Source: Candidatus Flexicrinis proximus (GTDB lineage: Bacteria; Chloroflexota; Anaerolineae; Aggregatilineales; Phototrophicaceae). From it: 64,000 nucleotides of DNA. Of the stretch, positions 50,660 to 60,030 are shown one piece after another. The DNA is taken from NCBI GenBank assembly GCA_016712885.1, contig JADJQF010000003.1, positions 558,001-622,000 on the forward strand, in the 5' to 3' direction. The notes beneath the pieces are model-generated. The model ran no database searches. It had not been told where the DNA came from and was given only the letters and a program-made list of their open reading frames with translations. The position numbers and the translations under genes were made by a program. How positions within the stretch are numbered: position 1 is the first letter of the stretch; each line of letters opens with the position of its first letter.

Positions 50660-51358
50660 ATGTCGCCTCGTATACTGGTCGTCGATGACGATCCGATGAC
50701 CGTTGATTTGATCAAAGCCTACCTCGAGAAGGAGCATTGGCAAGTGATTACGGCAGATAATGGCCGTGACGCACTGGACTTTGCCCGCGAGAAACAGCCA
50801 GATCTCATCATCCTGGATCTGATGCTGCCGCGCGTAGACGGTCTCGATGTCTGCCGGATACTTCGCGCAAATCACGACATTCCTATTGTGATGTTGACGG
50901 CTCGGACCACAGAGGATGATATCCTTCTCGGTCTTGAGCTTGGCGCGGATGACTACGTGACTAAGCCGTTTAGCCCCCGTCAACTGGTGGCGCGCGCGCG
51001 AACGGTCCTCCGGCGCAATAAGTCGCTTCAGCGCGAAGCACCGGATTCGCTCCAATTTGGGGATCTGCACATTTCGCTTGCCCGGCATGAAGTGAATGTG
51101 CGCGAGAAACTCATCCCCCTCACCCCACGCGAGTTCAAACTGCTGGTCTTGATGGCGCGAGAACCGGGGCGGGTCTTCAGCAGACAACAGTTGTTGGAAG
51201 GCGCGTTCGGTCCGGATACTGAAAGTCTCGAACGGACAGTCGACTATCACATCATGAATTTGAGACGCAAACTGGAATACGATGCGAAAGTTGCGGAGTA
51301 CATTCAAACCGTTTTCGGAGTCGGCTACCGCTTTACGGTCGGTCCCGTTCCTTCGTAG
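50660..51358 (+). CDS. OmpR/PhoB-family response regulator
   Basis: DNA-binding regulator of 232 residues. The receiver domain (1-120) has the acidic pair in VDDDP, the phospho-acceptor Asp in LILDLMLPRVDG (near 54), the Thr in MLTARTTEDD and the Lys in VTKPF. The winged-helix domain (about 130-230) has LTPREFKLLVLMAREPGRVFS cut as LTPREFKLLVLMA, then SLERTVDYHIMNLRRKLE and GVGYRF. The kinase gene starts inside its 3' end (77-base overlap if ATG 51282 is used), so they form a pair. The target genes are unknown; direct repeats are the typical site of this family. Confidence 0.95.
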   Translation: MSPRILVVDDDPMTVDLIKAYLEKEHWQVITADNGRDALDFAREKQPDLIILDLMLPRVDGLDVCRILRANHDIPIVMLTARTTEDDILLGLELGADDYVTKPFSPRQLVARARTVLRRNKSLQREAPDSLQFGDLHISLARHEVNVREKLIPLTPREFKLLVLMAREPGRVFSRQQLLEGAFGPDTESLERTVDYHIMNLRRKLEYDAKVAEYIQTVFGVGYRFTVGPVPS

Positions 51359-52526
51359 CCTCCGCTTTCAGCTGCTGGCCGGTACGCTCGTCATCATTAT
51401 GGCGACCTCCGCGCTGTCTGGTTGGCTTGCGTCTTCCAGTGTGACCCAGCGCTTCGAGCGATTCATCCTGCAGTCGGATGAGGCGCGCAACCTCTTTGTC
51501 GAGAAAATCGGGCAAGGGGCAGCCCGCGCAGATGTTGGGGACGGTCTGATTGTCGAGGTCTACTATAGCGATACGACCAGCAGCCTTCAGCAGGAGTTCC
51601 TAAGTTCCGTTACCCGCGTCATCATCGTGGTGGTGCTGGGCGCGGGTGCTGTCGCGCTTGCGCTGGTAGCGCTCCTTGTGCTACCTCGCCTGCTGACCAT
51701 CCAAGAGATAACCTTCGCCGCGAGGCGATTGGCAGACGGCAAACTCGATCAACGCGTGAGAGTCCGTGCCAGTGACGAAATCAGCGCGCTCGCACGCTCG
51801 TTCAATGATATGGCCGACAGCCTGGAAAGAGTCGAGCGTTTGCGTCGAACGATGGTTAACGATGTCGCGCACGAGCTGCGGACCCCGCTTTCGAATATCC
51901 AGGGATACATGGAAGGGCTCCGCGACGGCGTTATTCAACCGCGTCCCGCACTTTTTGACTCGCTTTATCAGGAGTCGCAGCTACTCACAAGACTCGTGAA
52001 CGACCTGCAGATACTCTCTCTCGCCGAAGCTGGACAGCTCAACCTGCGACGCGTTTACACATCGCTTTCGCCCATTATTTCCTCTGTTGTTGCGAACCTG
52101 ACCGATAGCATGCGATCTGCGACTCCGATTTCAGTCGACGTGCCGCAGCAATTGCCCAACGTTTACATTGATCCGGACCGAATCAAACAGGTGATCACTA
52201 ACCTCCTGACAAATGCGCAGGAGCATACCGATGCGAATGGGTCGATCACAATTTGCGCAGAATTGAGCGAAAAGGTCATCAAGGTGAGCGTGCACGACAC
52301 TGGCGAGGGGATTGCCCCGCAGCATGTTCCCTACGTGTTCGAAAGATTTTACCGTGCGGATCCGTCTCGTACTCGACGCACCGGGGGCTCAGGAATTGGT
52401 CTGGCTATTGTCAAACAAATGACCCAGGCCCACGGCGGAGAAGTTCACGTTGAAAGTCAACTCGGCATTGGATCGATATTCTCGTTCACCGTACCGCTTG
52501 AGCAACCTGGTCACAACGGAAATTGA
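51282..52526 (+). CDS. Membrane sensor histidine kinase
   Basis: 414 residues as drawn; the start is uncertain because the first 25 residues lie in the regulator gene and no ribosome site is clear. Two membrane spans flank a short external loop of about 75 residues (spans near 30-48 and 110-130). A HAMP domain follows (about 132-185), then the HisKA motif VNDVAHELRTPLSNIQGYM with His near 200, and the ATP-binding domain with N box NLLTNAQEHT, G1 DTGEGIAP and G2 GGSGIGLAIVKQM. All catalytic boxes are intact. The small external loop suggests sensing of membrane or envelope state. Confidence 0.93.
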   Translation: MRKLRSTFKPFSESATALRSVPFLRSLRFQLLAGTLVIIMATSALSGWLASSSVTQRFERFILQSDEARNLFVEKIGQGAARADVGDGLIVEVYYSDTTSSLQQEFLSSVTRVIIVVVLGAGAVALALVALLVLPRLLTIQEITFAARRLADGKLDQRVRVRASDEISALARSFNDMADSLERVERLRRTMVNDVAHELRTPLSNIQGYMEGLRDGVIQPRPALFDSLYQESQLLTRLVNDLQILSLAEAGQLNLRRVYTSLSPIISSVVANLTDSMRSATPISVDVPQQLPNVYIDPDRIKQVITNLLTNAQEHTDANGSITICAELSEKVIKVSVHDTGEGIAPQHVPYVFERFYRADPSRTRRTGGSGIGLAIVKQMTQAHGGEVHVESQLGIGSIFSFTVPLEQPGHNGN

Positions 52527-52677
52527 CCGACAAATCCCTCTTTTTTAGGAAGCTAACAGAAACCCAACAGTTTTTTGCTGGAAATCGATAGTGCATATGT
52601 TATTTTCACGCTGAGGGAATGCTTTACTGAGCTGAACCTTGGTCGCCTGCACGTACCTGTCAATCAGGGTCGTAAGG

Positions 52678-52708
52678 TTGCCAGTAAATTGTGTCAATGC
52701 GGTATAAT
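52678..52708 (+). promoter_or_regulatory. Candidate promoter of the second peptide importer
   Basis: TATAAT at 52703-52708; TTGCCA at 52678-52683 is the best -35 but the spacer is 19 bases. The binding protein ATG is 73 bases downstream. Confidence 0.45.
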
Positions 52709-52780
52709 GCCGCGCGAGTGCGCTGCACGCTGGGGTGCAGCCGCTCAAGTGAATGTCCTGTTTTTAGGGGAGTAAACCAC

Positions 52781-54571
52781 ATGAAGACTGTGTCCCGCAT
52801 TTTGCTTGCCGGGATGTGCATGGTGCTGCTCACAGCCCTGTGCCTTCCGGCGCTCGCACAGGAAGAACACGGCACCGCCAGTGGCGCGCCATTGATCCTT
52901 CCGAACTTCGGCGCTGACCCCGCCACGTTCAATCCGATATTGTCAAACGACGGTACGTCGAACACGATCATTGATCGTATCTTCCCCGACTTCATCGGAA
53001 TTGACGAAGACAGTGGCTTCTGGACTCCGGGTGGCGACGGGGCGTTGGTTGTCGATTGGTCTGTGTCTGAAGATAACCTTGTTTACACATTCAACCTGCG
53101 GGATGACCTCTTCTGGACTGATGGCACTCAGGTTACCTCTGCCGATCCCCTGTACTTCTGGGAAGCACTGAATGATCCGACAGTTACCGCCTCTGGTTCG
53201 TTTACCAGCCTTCGCGACATCATCGCAAGCGTAGAAGCTCCAGATCCGCAGACCGTTGTGGTGACCTTCAATAATCCGGACTGCAACGCTATCGACAGCG
53301 CGGGTGCACTGCAGGTCGTTCCGGCGCATTACTACACGCAGTTGTTCCCGGAACGCGCCGATATGAACGACTCTGAAGCGAACCTGAACCCGGAAGTCAC
53401 CGCGGGACCGTTCACGTTCCTCAACTTCCGCCCGGGCGAGCAGGTTACCCTAAAGGCCAGTGAAACTTATCCTGATGCCACCATTGTGCCTCAGGGTTGG
53501 ATTTACAAGAACGTTGCCGACCAGACTGTTCAGACCGAGCAGTTCCTCGCCGGCCAGCTGACCTATATGGGCGTTCCGACCGCGCGTATCCCCGAATTGT
53601 CCGCGTTGGTGGACGCTGGCGAGTACTATGGTCACTTCAGCACTCGCGCGAACATGCGTTTCCTCTCCTTCAACATGGCTGATCCCGCCAATCCGAAGCC
53701 GGCTCTCGACGAAGAAGGCAATCGCCTGGATCAGGGTCAACACCCGATTTTCGGCGGCTTCTCGATCGATGGCGTCGCAACCCCTGGTGGCCTGAAGTTG
53801 CGCCAGGCACTCAATTTCGGTTTGAATTTCGAGGAACTGAATGCTGGCGTGTTCGCCAACACCGGTATCCAGATGGCGACACACAGCCGTCCTGATAACT
53901 GGGCACATCCGACGGACATGGAAGTCTATCCGTTTGATGAAGCCGCGGCCGCCGCGTTGCTCGACGAAGCGGGCTGGCTTGATCAGGATGGTGACGGCGT
54001 GCGCGAATGCGTGAGTTGTGACTATCTTGCGGTTGATCCTGCATTTGCTGGTTCGCCGCTGGAATTCACCCTGAATACCAACGCAGGAAACACGTCTCAG
54101 GAAGCTCTCGGCGTCCTGCTGCAGGACATGTGGAGCCGGATCGGTGTGAAGGTCAACTTCCAGGCAATCGACTTCAACGTGTTGGTCGACAACCTCACCG
54201 GTCAGACCTATGATGCCATCATGATCTTCTGGGGCTTCGGCTTCCCGTTTGATCCGGACGGCACGACAGACGTGTTCGGCACCAGCGCCGACATACCGGC
54301 CAGTGGTTTCAATACCGGCTCGTATTACAATGCCCGTGTCGATGAACTGCTCGACACTGCCCGCTCACTGCCTGGCTGCGACCGTGCGGAACGTGCAGAG
54401 CTCTATGGCGAGGCCTATCAGATCCTGCACGATGAATCCCCGTGGATCTGGATTGGTATCGGCCAGACCCTGGCCGTTGGCCAGAAGAACATCGAAGGCT
54501 GGAGCCCCAAGCCGACAGCCTCGCTCGAAGTTCTCCACAACGAAGAATCGTGGTACGTGCCAATGCCGTAG
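52781..54571 (+). CDS. Peptide-type ABC substrate-binding protein (SBP_bac_5)
   Basis: Exported binding protein of about 596 residues from ATG 52781 (AGGGGAG upstream). The signal peptide MKTVSRILLAGMCMVLLTAL ends near PALAQE; there is no lipobox Cys, unlike the other importer in this window. Landmarks: NFGADPATFNPILSNDGTS, WTPGGDGALVVDWSVSED, TFNLRDDLFWTDGTQVTSAD near 105, and LDEAGWLDQDGDGVREC near 415, which with CVSCDY nearby may form a Ca-binding or disulfide loop. It is followed by a strong intercistronic hairpin and then two permease genes. Ligand unknown. Confidence 0.93.
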   Translation: MKTVSRILLAGMCMVLLTALCLPALAQEEHGTASGAPLILPNFGADPATFNPILSNDGTSNTIIDRIFPDFIGIDEDSGFWTPGGDGALVVDWSVSEDNLVYTFNLRDDLFWTDGTQVTSADPLYFWEALNDPTVTASGSFTSLRDIIASVEAPDPQTVVVTFNNPDCNAIDSAGALQVVPAHYYTQLFPERADMNDSEANLNPEVTAGPFTFLNFRPGEQVTLKASETYPDATIVPQGWIYKNVADQTVQTEQFLAGQLTYMGVPTARIPELSALVDAGEYYGHFSTRANMRFLSFNMADPANPKPALDEEGNRLDQGQHPIFGGFSIDGVATPGGLKLRQALNFGLNFEELNAGVFANTGIQMATHSRPDNWAHPTDMEVYPFDEAAAAALLDEAGWLDQDGDGVRECVSCDYLAVDPAFAGSPLEFTLNTNAGNTSQEALGVLLQDMWSRIGVKVNFQAIDFNVLVDNLTGQTYDAIMIFWGFGFPFDPDGTTDVFGTSADIPASGFNTGSYYNARVDELLDTARSLPGCDRAERAELYGEAYQILHDESPWIWIGIGQTLAVGQKNIEGWSPKPTASLEVLHNEESWYVPMP

Positions 54572-54601
54572 GCGCTGGCCTCGACAGAATTAATACCCAC
54601 G

Positions 54602-54636
54602 CTTCCCCCTTCCGCCACTGTTTCGGGAGGGGGAAG
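54602..54636 (+). promoter_or_regulatory. Intercistronic hairpin after the binding protein gene
   Basis: CTTCCCCCTTCCG (54602-54614) pairs with CGGGAGGGGGAAG (54624-54636), 13 bp with one G-T pair and a 9-base loop. No T tract follows, so it more likely protects the binding-protein mRNA 3' end than terminates. Confidence 0.6.
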
Positions 54637-54681
54637 TACTTATGAAACCCAATATTGTCCGGACGCAATCAGGAAAACTTG

Positions 54682-55755
54682 ATGACCAAGTACATTCTTC
54701 GGCGCATCCTGCAGTCGATACCCATATTCTTCGGCATCACAGTCCTATCGTATGCCTTAATGGCGTTGACACCCGGCGGTCCGGTACAGGCATTGGCATT
54801 TGGCGCAAATCTTAAGCCAAGCGAGATCGAACAGCTAAAGATTCAGCTGGGCGTCAATGACACATGGCCCATTCAATACCTCCGCTGGCTCGTCGGTGAC
54901 GACTGGATGCGCTGGGATACCGACGGTGACAAGATCGCAGATAGAAGCGTCCTTATTGGCCTAACCGGACCGGGGGGCGAGCCGCTGCCACCAGGCGATC
55001 GCCGCGGGATCCTTCGGGGGGACTTCGGTACATCGTTTTTATTACAGGGTCGAAAAGTCCTTCCTTTGATAATGGAGCGTTTGGGTGCCACACTGGAGTT
55101 AGGTGTGTCTGCGCTGGTTGTGGGCGCGACAATCGGCATCCTGATTGGGATTGCAGCAGCCGTCAATCACAATCGATGGTTCGACCATATCACCCGAGTG
55201 ATGGCTGTATTGCTGGACGCTGTTCCCGTATTCTTTCTGGCACTCGTCCTGCTGCTGTTGTTTGGCTCCACCTGGAGGATACTCCCGATAGGCGACCGGT
55301 GCCCTACCCTCATGGGCGACTGCCCGCCACTGTTCGAGCGAATAAAGTATTTGATCCTTCCCACGTTCGTGCTGGCTACCGGCGGCATCTCTGCGTATTC
55401 GAGATTCATGCGTGCCTCAATGCTTGAAGTCGTCTCGCAAGATTACATGCGTACTGCCAGAGCCAAAGGGTTGAGCAGTCGCGCAATCTGGCTGAGGCAT
55501 GGCGCGCGCAACGCCCTCATCCCGATCGCCACTTTCCTCGGTCCCGCCATTGCCGGTATCTGGGGTGGAGCTGTGATCACAGAGACCATATTTAACTGGC
55601 CTGGATTGGGTCGCACCGCTGTTCAAGCCGTGACCGGTCGCGATTATCCGGTAGTCATGGCGCTGACCGTCTTCGCTGGCATTTCCACGATAGTCGGTTT
55701 CCTGATCTCCGATATCCTTTACGCGATCATCGATCCGCGTATTCGTTTCGATTAG
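54682..55755 (+). CDS. ABC peptide importer permease, DppB type
   Basis: 357 residues from MTKYILRRILQSIPIFFGIT, with AGGAAAA upstream. It has six spans, the EAA loop YMRTARAKGLSSRAIWLRHGARN and the C-terminal GLGRTAVQAVTGRDYPVVMAL (20 residues GLGRTAVQAVTGRDYPVVMA). The periplasmic loop between spans 1 and 2 is longer than usual and carries an acidic segment, DDWMRWDTDGDKIADRSVL, that looks like a Ca-binding (EF-hand/dockerin-like) loop. Second gene of the importer; the DppC-type gene follows after 16 bases. Confidence 0.93.
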   Translation: MTKYILRRILQSIPIFFGITVLSYALMALTPGGPVQALAFGANLKPSEIEQLKIQLGVNDTWPIQYLRWLVGDDWMRWDTDGDKIADRSVLIGLTGPGGEPLPPGDRRGILRGDFGTSFLLQGRKVLPLIMERLGATLELGVSALVVGATIGILIGIAAAVNHNRWFDHITRVMAVLLDAVPVFFLALVLLLLFGSTWRILPIGDRCPTLMGDCPPLFERIKYLILPTFVLATGGISAYSRFMRASMLEVVSQDYMRTARAKGLSSRAIWLRHGARNALIPIATFLGPAIAGIWGGAVITETIFNWPGLGRTAVQAVTGRDYPVVMALTVFAGISTIVGFLISDILYAIIDPRIRFD

Positions 55756-55771
55756 TCCCGAGGATCCACGC

Positions 55772-56701
55772 ATGTCATCAACGACAACACCGGCTAGCCG
55801 AGTTGCGGATATCGGCGGAGACGAGACGAAACAGTATATGAAGAGCATGTCACTGACGGAACGCGCAATGCGCCGCATTCTGCGCGACCGCCTGACGATG
55901 CTTGCAATAGTCGTCCTGGCGACACTCAGTATTCTGACAATTCTTGGCCCTGTGATCACCGGCATAATGCAAATTGATCCAAATGACGCCGACGGACTAA
56001 ACGGTATGCAACCGTTCGGCTCGCCAGGTCATCTGTTAGGCACAGATAATCTCGGTCGCGATCAGTTTGCGCGCCTGCTCCACGCGGGTCGGGTCTCCCT
56101 CGGCATCGGATTCTTTGGGGCAGTGATTACCTTAACAGTCGGTATGGCATTAGGAATCATTACCGGCTTTTTTGGGGGGGTGGTCGACGACATCCTCAAC
56201 TGGGTCATTACGACCCTGGACTCGATTCCGTCGCTTTACCTGTTAATCATGATTTCGGCAATACTAGCGCCGACCGCGGAAGTCCTGATTTTCGTCATCG
56301 CGCTCACCAGCTGGACCGGTGTTACTCGCATTATCCGCGGCCAGACGCTGCAAATTCGCAATCTCGACTATGTACTCAGCGCCCGTGCACTTGGCTCTTC
56401 TGTGTGGCGAATCATGTTCGTTCACATTGCGCCAAATCTGATCTCAATCACAGTCATCGTGCTGATGCGCTCGATTGGGAACCTGATGCTGGCAGAGGCG
56501 GCCCTTAGCTTTCTCGGCTTTGGTGTGCAGATTCCGCAGGCGACCTGGGGCAATATGCTCACCAAGGCGCAGGAATTCGTGCGGGCTGGGGGAATGCATC
56601 TCATCTGGCCACCCGGCCTCTGCATCTGGACGACTGTACTCTGCTTGTACATTATCGGGGATGGCGTCCGCGACGCATTTGATCCGACGAGCACGAAGTA
56701 G
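55772..56701 (+). CDS. ABC peptide importer permease, DppC type
   Basis: 309 residues. The N-terminal tail is cytoplasmic and longer than average. Landmarks: HLLGTDNLGRDQFARLLHAGR, the EAA loop YVLSARALGSSVWRIMFVHIAPN, and FLGFGVQIPQATWGNML. It ends the unit; a very strong hairpin follows, and no dppD/dppF ATPase gene is present here either. Confidence 0.93.
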   Translation: MSSTTTPASRVADIGGDETKQYMKSMSLTERAMRRILRDRLTMLAIVVLATLSILTILGPVITGIMQIDPNDADGLNGMQPFGSPGHLLGTDNLGRDQFARLLHAGRVSLGIGFFGAVITLTVGMALGIITGFFGGVVDDILNWVITTLDSIPSLYLLIMISAILAPTAEVLIFVIALTSWTGVTRIIRGQTLQIRNLDYVLSARALGSSVWRIMFVHIAPNLISITVIVLMRSIGNLMLAEAALSFLGFGVQIPQATWGNMLTKAQEFVRAGGMHLIWPPGLCIWTTVLCLYIIGDGVRDAFDPTSTK

Positions 56702-56722
56702 CTGGTACCGACGGAATATTCA

Positions 56723-56766
56723 GGCAAACAAAATCACCCGTGTTTCTACGGGTGATTTTGTTTGCC
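56723..56766. terminator. 19-bp perfect hairpin between convergent genes
   Basis: 56723-56741 and 56748-56766 are exact complements (19 bp, 6-base loop). The right arm contains GATTTTGTTTG, so the T run is inside the stem, and the reverse strand has the same design. It terminates both the importer unit and the convergent cyclophilin gene. Confidence 0.85.
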
Positions 56767-56814
56767 AGCTTTGCTGCGGACCAAGCCCTGACAAAACCAG
56801 AGCGGTGGTTTAGG

Positions 56815-58125
56815 CTAGCGGATCCCCGCCCGTAGTATTCCTGAAAGTGCCCGGTCGAAAATAATCGATCCGAGGCGCTCAATGATGATCGCAGCGCTGT
56901 ATTGCGAGTCTGCCGGGATCACGGTTTCGGCTTCCACGAAATAACGCCCGCGAGTGAAGAACGCGCGTCCAGCGGTCGCGCCGACGTCACATGCGCTCGT
57001 CTCACCCGTGTACACTGGCTGATCGTACGCAAGTCCACTGACCGTGGTTTGACCATTCGCGATGCCAAGATTCGGGAGATTGGCGTCGGCCAGCGCGCTC
57101 TCGGCCGCTTCAGCAGACGGCATCGCATACACCGTGTAGCTGATGGATACAAATGGGATCACATCCAGCGCACAGTTCACGCTGTTCATTGTGCTACTGA
57201 CGACGAACTCCACACTATTGGCCGTAAGGAATGACTCAAGCGGTGCCTTGACAGAATTCGGGGCGTTCTCAACTGCGCCGGCGACGTCGAATACACGTTC
57301 GTCTACAGCAACTTCTTCGCCCGGGAACGATCCGAAAAGGGCCGTCGCCGCGGCTATCACTCCGTCTGGCGACAACGCGGCTTCGACATCAGCCTGAGTC
57401 GGAGGTTCAGCCTCGACAAACGTAGTCTCAACGAGCGCAGGATCCTTGACAACAAGAACGGTTTTCAGAGCCGTCGCATCGCCGCCTGCTTCCGGGTCGC
57501 GCAGCTTGATTTCGGCGACCTTATCATATCCCTCGAGGACTTCACCGAAAATCGTGTGACGGTAATCGAGATGCGGAGTCAACTCGGTCGTAATGAAGAA
57601 TTGTGATCCGTTAGTTCCAGGGCCGGCATTCGCCATCGCAAGCAGTCCGATCCGATCAAAATACAGATACGGCTCGAATTCGTCTGCGAACTGATAACCC
57701 GGCCCACCCGCCCCGGTTCCGGTCGGATCGCCACCCTGGGCCATGAACGCCTCGATCACCCGATGAAAAATCGTGTTGTTGTAGTAGCCGTTATAGGCCA
57801 GGAACACGAAGTTATTCACAGTAATCGGCGTCTGATCCTGGAAGAGGTCAATATAGATCGCTCCGGCGTCAGTACACATAATCGCGCGGTAATCGACGCC
57901 GTCTTCAAGGACTTCTTCGGCACTTGCCCACTGATTCACTTCAGGTGAGGCAGGATCTCCAGCGGCTTCGCAAAGCGCTTCTGGCGTTCCAGCTGTCGTG
58001 ACAAGCGCCGGCGAATCCGCATACTTTGCGGCATCGTTCGTTTCGTCCTGCGCTCCTGAGACGCTGAACGCCAGAAGTAATAGCGCGACCACATACAATA
58101 GCCGGCCGCCCATTCTGATCGACAT
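56815..58125 (-). CDS. Exported cyclophilin-type peptidyl-prolyl isomerase with extra C-terminal domain
   Basis: 436 residues. Signal peptide YVVALLLLAFSVSGAQ. A linker to about residue 85 leads to the cyclophilin domain (about 85-240): IFHRVIEAFMAQGGDPTGTG with the catalytic Arg and Gln, GLLAMANAGPGTNGSQFFIT and the late LDYRHTIFGEVLEG, so it should be active in protein folding outside the membrane. The remaining 190 residues are an unrecognised domain with a central stretch SVEFVVSSTMNSVNCALDV and a second Cys (ETSACDVG) that may pair. It lies downstream of the ABC exporter genes on the same strand. Confidence 0.92.
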   Translation of the reverse strand: MSIRMGGRLLYVVALLLLAFSVSGAQDETNDAAKYADSPALVTTAGTPEALCEAAGDPASPEVNQWASAEEVLEDGVDYRAIMCTDAGAIYIDLFQDQTPITVNNFVFLAYNGYYNNTIFHRVIEAFMAQGGDPTGTGAGGPGYQFADEFEPYLYFDRIGLLAMANAGPGTNGSQFFITTELTPHLDYRHTIFGEVLEGYDKVAEIKLRDPEAGGDATALKTVLVVKDPALVETTFVEAEPPTQADVEAALSPDGVIAAATALFGSFPGEEVAVDERVFDVAGAVENAPNSVKAPLESFLTANSVEFVVSSTMNSVNCALDVIPFVSISYTVYAMPSAEAAESALADANLPNLGIANGQTTVSGLAYDQPVYTGETSACDVGATAGRAFFTRGRYFVEAETVIPADSQYSAAIIIERLGSIIFDRALSGILRAGIR

Positions 58126-58209
58126 AATTCGGATTTCCTCTCGTTTTCCGTTTGACGACGCTATTGTACCCGTAAATCCACGGCTTGTGGCCGGGACAAT
58201 TGTAAACTT

Positions 58210-60027
58210 TCAGTCACCGGCGGACCGAAGACTCGATCCATCTTCGTCGGCGAACTGCCGCTCATAAAGGTTGGTGTAAAGGCCACCGAGCGCCAAAAGC
58301 TCGTCGTGTGTACCCTCTTCGACGATTTGACCCCGACGCATCACCAGGATGCGATCGCTGTCCCGGATTGTGCTCAAACGGTGAGCAATTACGATACTCG
58401 TCCGTCCTTGCAGCACACGATTCAGTCCGCGCTGGATGAGCAGTTCGGTTTCCGTGTCGATATTGCTGGTCGCTTCATCCAGCACCAAAATGCTGTCGGA
58501 GCTGTGTAACAGTGCGCGGGCCAGCGCGAGCAGCTGTCGCTGCCCATGAGAAAGATTTGCACCGCCAGGGAGCAGCTTGAAATCATAGGTCCCAGGAAGG
58601 GCCTCTATAAACGGCGCCGCACAGGCAATTTCGGCCGCTTCACGGAGTTCGGCATCAGTGATCGATGGGTCAAACAGGGTCAAATTCTCAGCAATGGTTC
58701 CGTGGAAGCAGTACGGTGTCTGCGGTACGACCATCACCAATTTGCGTAGGTCTTCGGTCTTCAGATCGCGTACATCGATGCCGTCAATCAGCACGCGGCC
58801 TTCATTAGCGTCGTAAAAACGTGCGATAAGGCCAGCCAACGATGTCTTGCCGGCACCGGTTGCACCAACGATCGCAACACGTTGCTTTGAGGGAATAAGC
58901 AGGTCAATATCTCTGAGAACAGGGACGCCTTCATCGTAGGAGAACGCGACATGGTCGAGCCTGACGCTGTGCTCGTGAGTCTCGACCTTAGCGGGAGTCA
59001 ACGGCTCTGTGATGCCGGTCTCGACCCGGAGCAAGCGGGCCATACGCTCACCAGCGGACAGCGCCATCTGAATCTGCGAGAACTGCTCGGCAAGCATCAG
59101 GATTGGCTCGAAGCTTCTACGAGTGTATTGAATCATAGCGAGCATTACACCCAAGGTCGCCCAACCGCTGTTGACGCCCCAGATTCCACCTATGAGCACA
59201 ATCACCAGACCGAGTGAGGATAACCCCATGTTTACCGAGGAGTAACGTGTATAGACATCGCGAAGAACCATGTGGGTGTCGCGGTGAGCCGCATTCAGAG
59301 CCTCGAACTCATCAAGACTCTGCTTCTGACGTCCAAACAGCTGGACAATCAGCATCCCGTTGAACTGCTCATTGTTGAAGGCAAGGTAATCAGCGGCGAT
59401 TTTATGCAGCTGAGAGGATGCAGCGCGGATCCCCTTGCGGTAATGAATCGTGGCGATGCTCATCGGGATCAAGACGACAAGTCCGAACAGTGCCAGCTTC
59501 CAATTGAGAACCAGCATTGCGACCACAATGCCAATCAGCGTAATCCCGCTGCTCAGCACCATGACGATACTGGTGGACAGCAGCTCGGTCATCGCCTCGA
59601 CGTCACTGGTCAACCTGGAGACGATCTGCCCTACCGGTGTTGTATTGAAGTAACGCATATCGAGGGTTAACACATGTTCAAACAACTTCTGGCGAATGGC
59701 AACCAGCGCGTTCTGTCCGACAGTCTGCAAAACGTAAGTGTAGGCGAAGCGCAGACCGAAGATCCCCGGAACACAGAGCGTGTATACAATCGCAAGTGGC
59801 GCAAGTCCTGAGAGATCTCCGGTCGCAATCGGGCCATCTACCGCGCGCTGGATCAGGTACGGCGGGATCAGCGATAAGATCGTAACGCCAAGCAGTAGCA
59901 AGCCAACCAGAATCAGATGGCCGACATACGGTCCAAGAAACGTGGCAAGCATCCAGTACAGATACCGGTCGGAAATGCTCGATTGTTCCGCGGCCTGAAC
60001 CGAGGCGGTTTGCTGCATCGCAGACAT
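58210..60027 (-). CDS. ABC exporter subunit with consensus ATPase site
   Basis: 605 residues: six-span exporter domain (about 30-320) and ATPase domain (about 360-590). Walker A GATGAGKTSLAGLIARF, signature LSHGQRQLLALARALL (variant LSHGQ), Walker B ILVLDEATSNIDTETE with the catalytic Glu, and switch His in IVIAHRLSTI. The partner gene just upstream (3-base gap) has Asp for this Glu, so the two form a heterodimeric exporter with one working and one degenerate site, as in TM287/288 and BmrCD. Probably exports lipids or drugs; the substrate cannot be read. Confidence 0.94.
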   Translation of the reverse strand: MSAMQQTASVQAAEQSSISDRYLYWMLATFLGPYVGHLILVGLLLLGVTILSLIPPYLIQRAVDGPIATGDLSGLAPLAIVYTLCVPGIFGLRFAYTYVLQTVGQNALVAIRQKLFEHVLTLDMRYFNTTPVGQIVSRLTSDVEAMTELLSTSIVMVLSSGITLIGIVVAMLVLNWKLALFGLVVLIPMSIATIHYRKGIRAASSQLHKIAADYLAFNNEQFNGMLIVQLFGRQKQSLDEFEALNAAHRDTHMVLRDVYTRYSSVNMGLSSLGLVIVLIGGIWGVNSGWATLGVMLAMIQYTRRSFEPILMLAEQFSQIQMALSAGERMARLLRVETGITEPLTPAKVETHEHSVRLDHVAFSYDEGVPVLRDIDLLIPSKQRVAIVGATGAGKTSLAGLIARFYDANEGRVLIDGIDVRDLKTEDLRKLVMVVPQTPYCFHGTIAENLTLFDPSITDAELREAAEIACAAPFIEALPGTYDFKLLPGGANLSHGQRQLLALARALLHSSDSILVLDEATSNIDTETELLIQRGLNRVLQGRTSIVIAHRLSTIRDSDRILVMRRGQIVEEGTHDELLALGGLYTNLYERQFADEDGSSLRSAGD

Positions 60028-60030
60028 GCT

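Noticed and set aside
50561..51307. Long open frame antisense to the response regulator (248 codons)
   Set aside because: The plus strand encodes a complete, motif-rich regulator; the antisense frame has no domain and is a by-product of codon bias.
56652..56882. Frame across the 19-bp hairpin at 56723-56766
   Set aside because: It reads through a terminator and the ends of two convergent genes; the apparent repeat in its translation is the inverted repeat itself.
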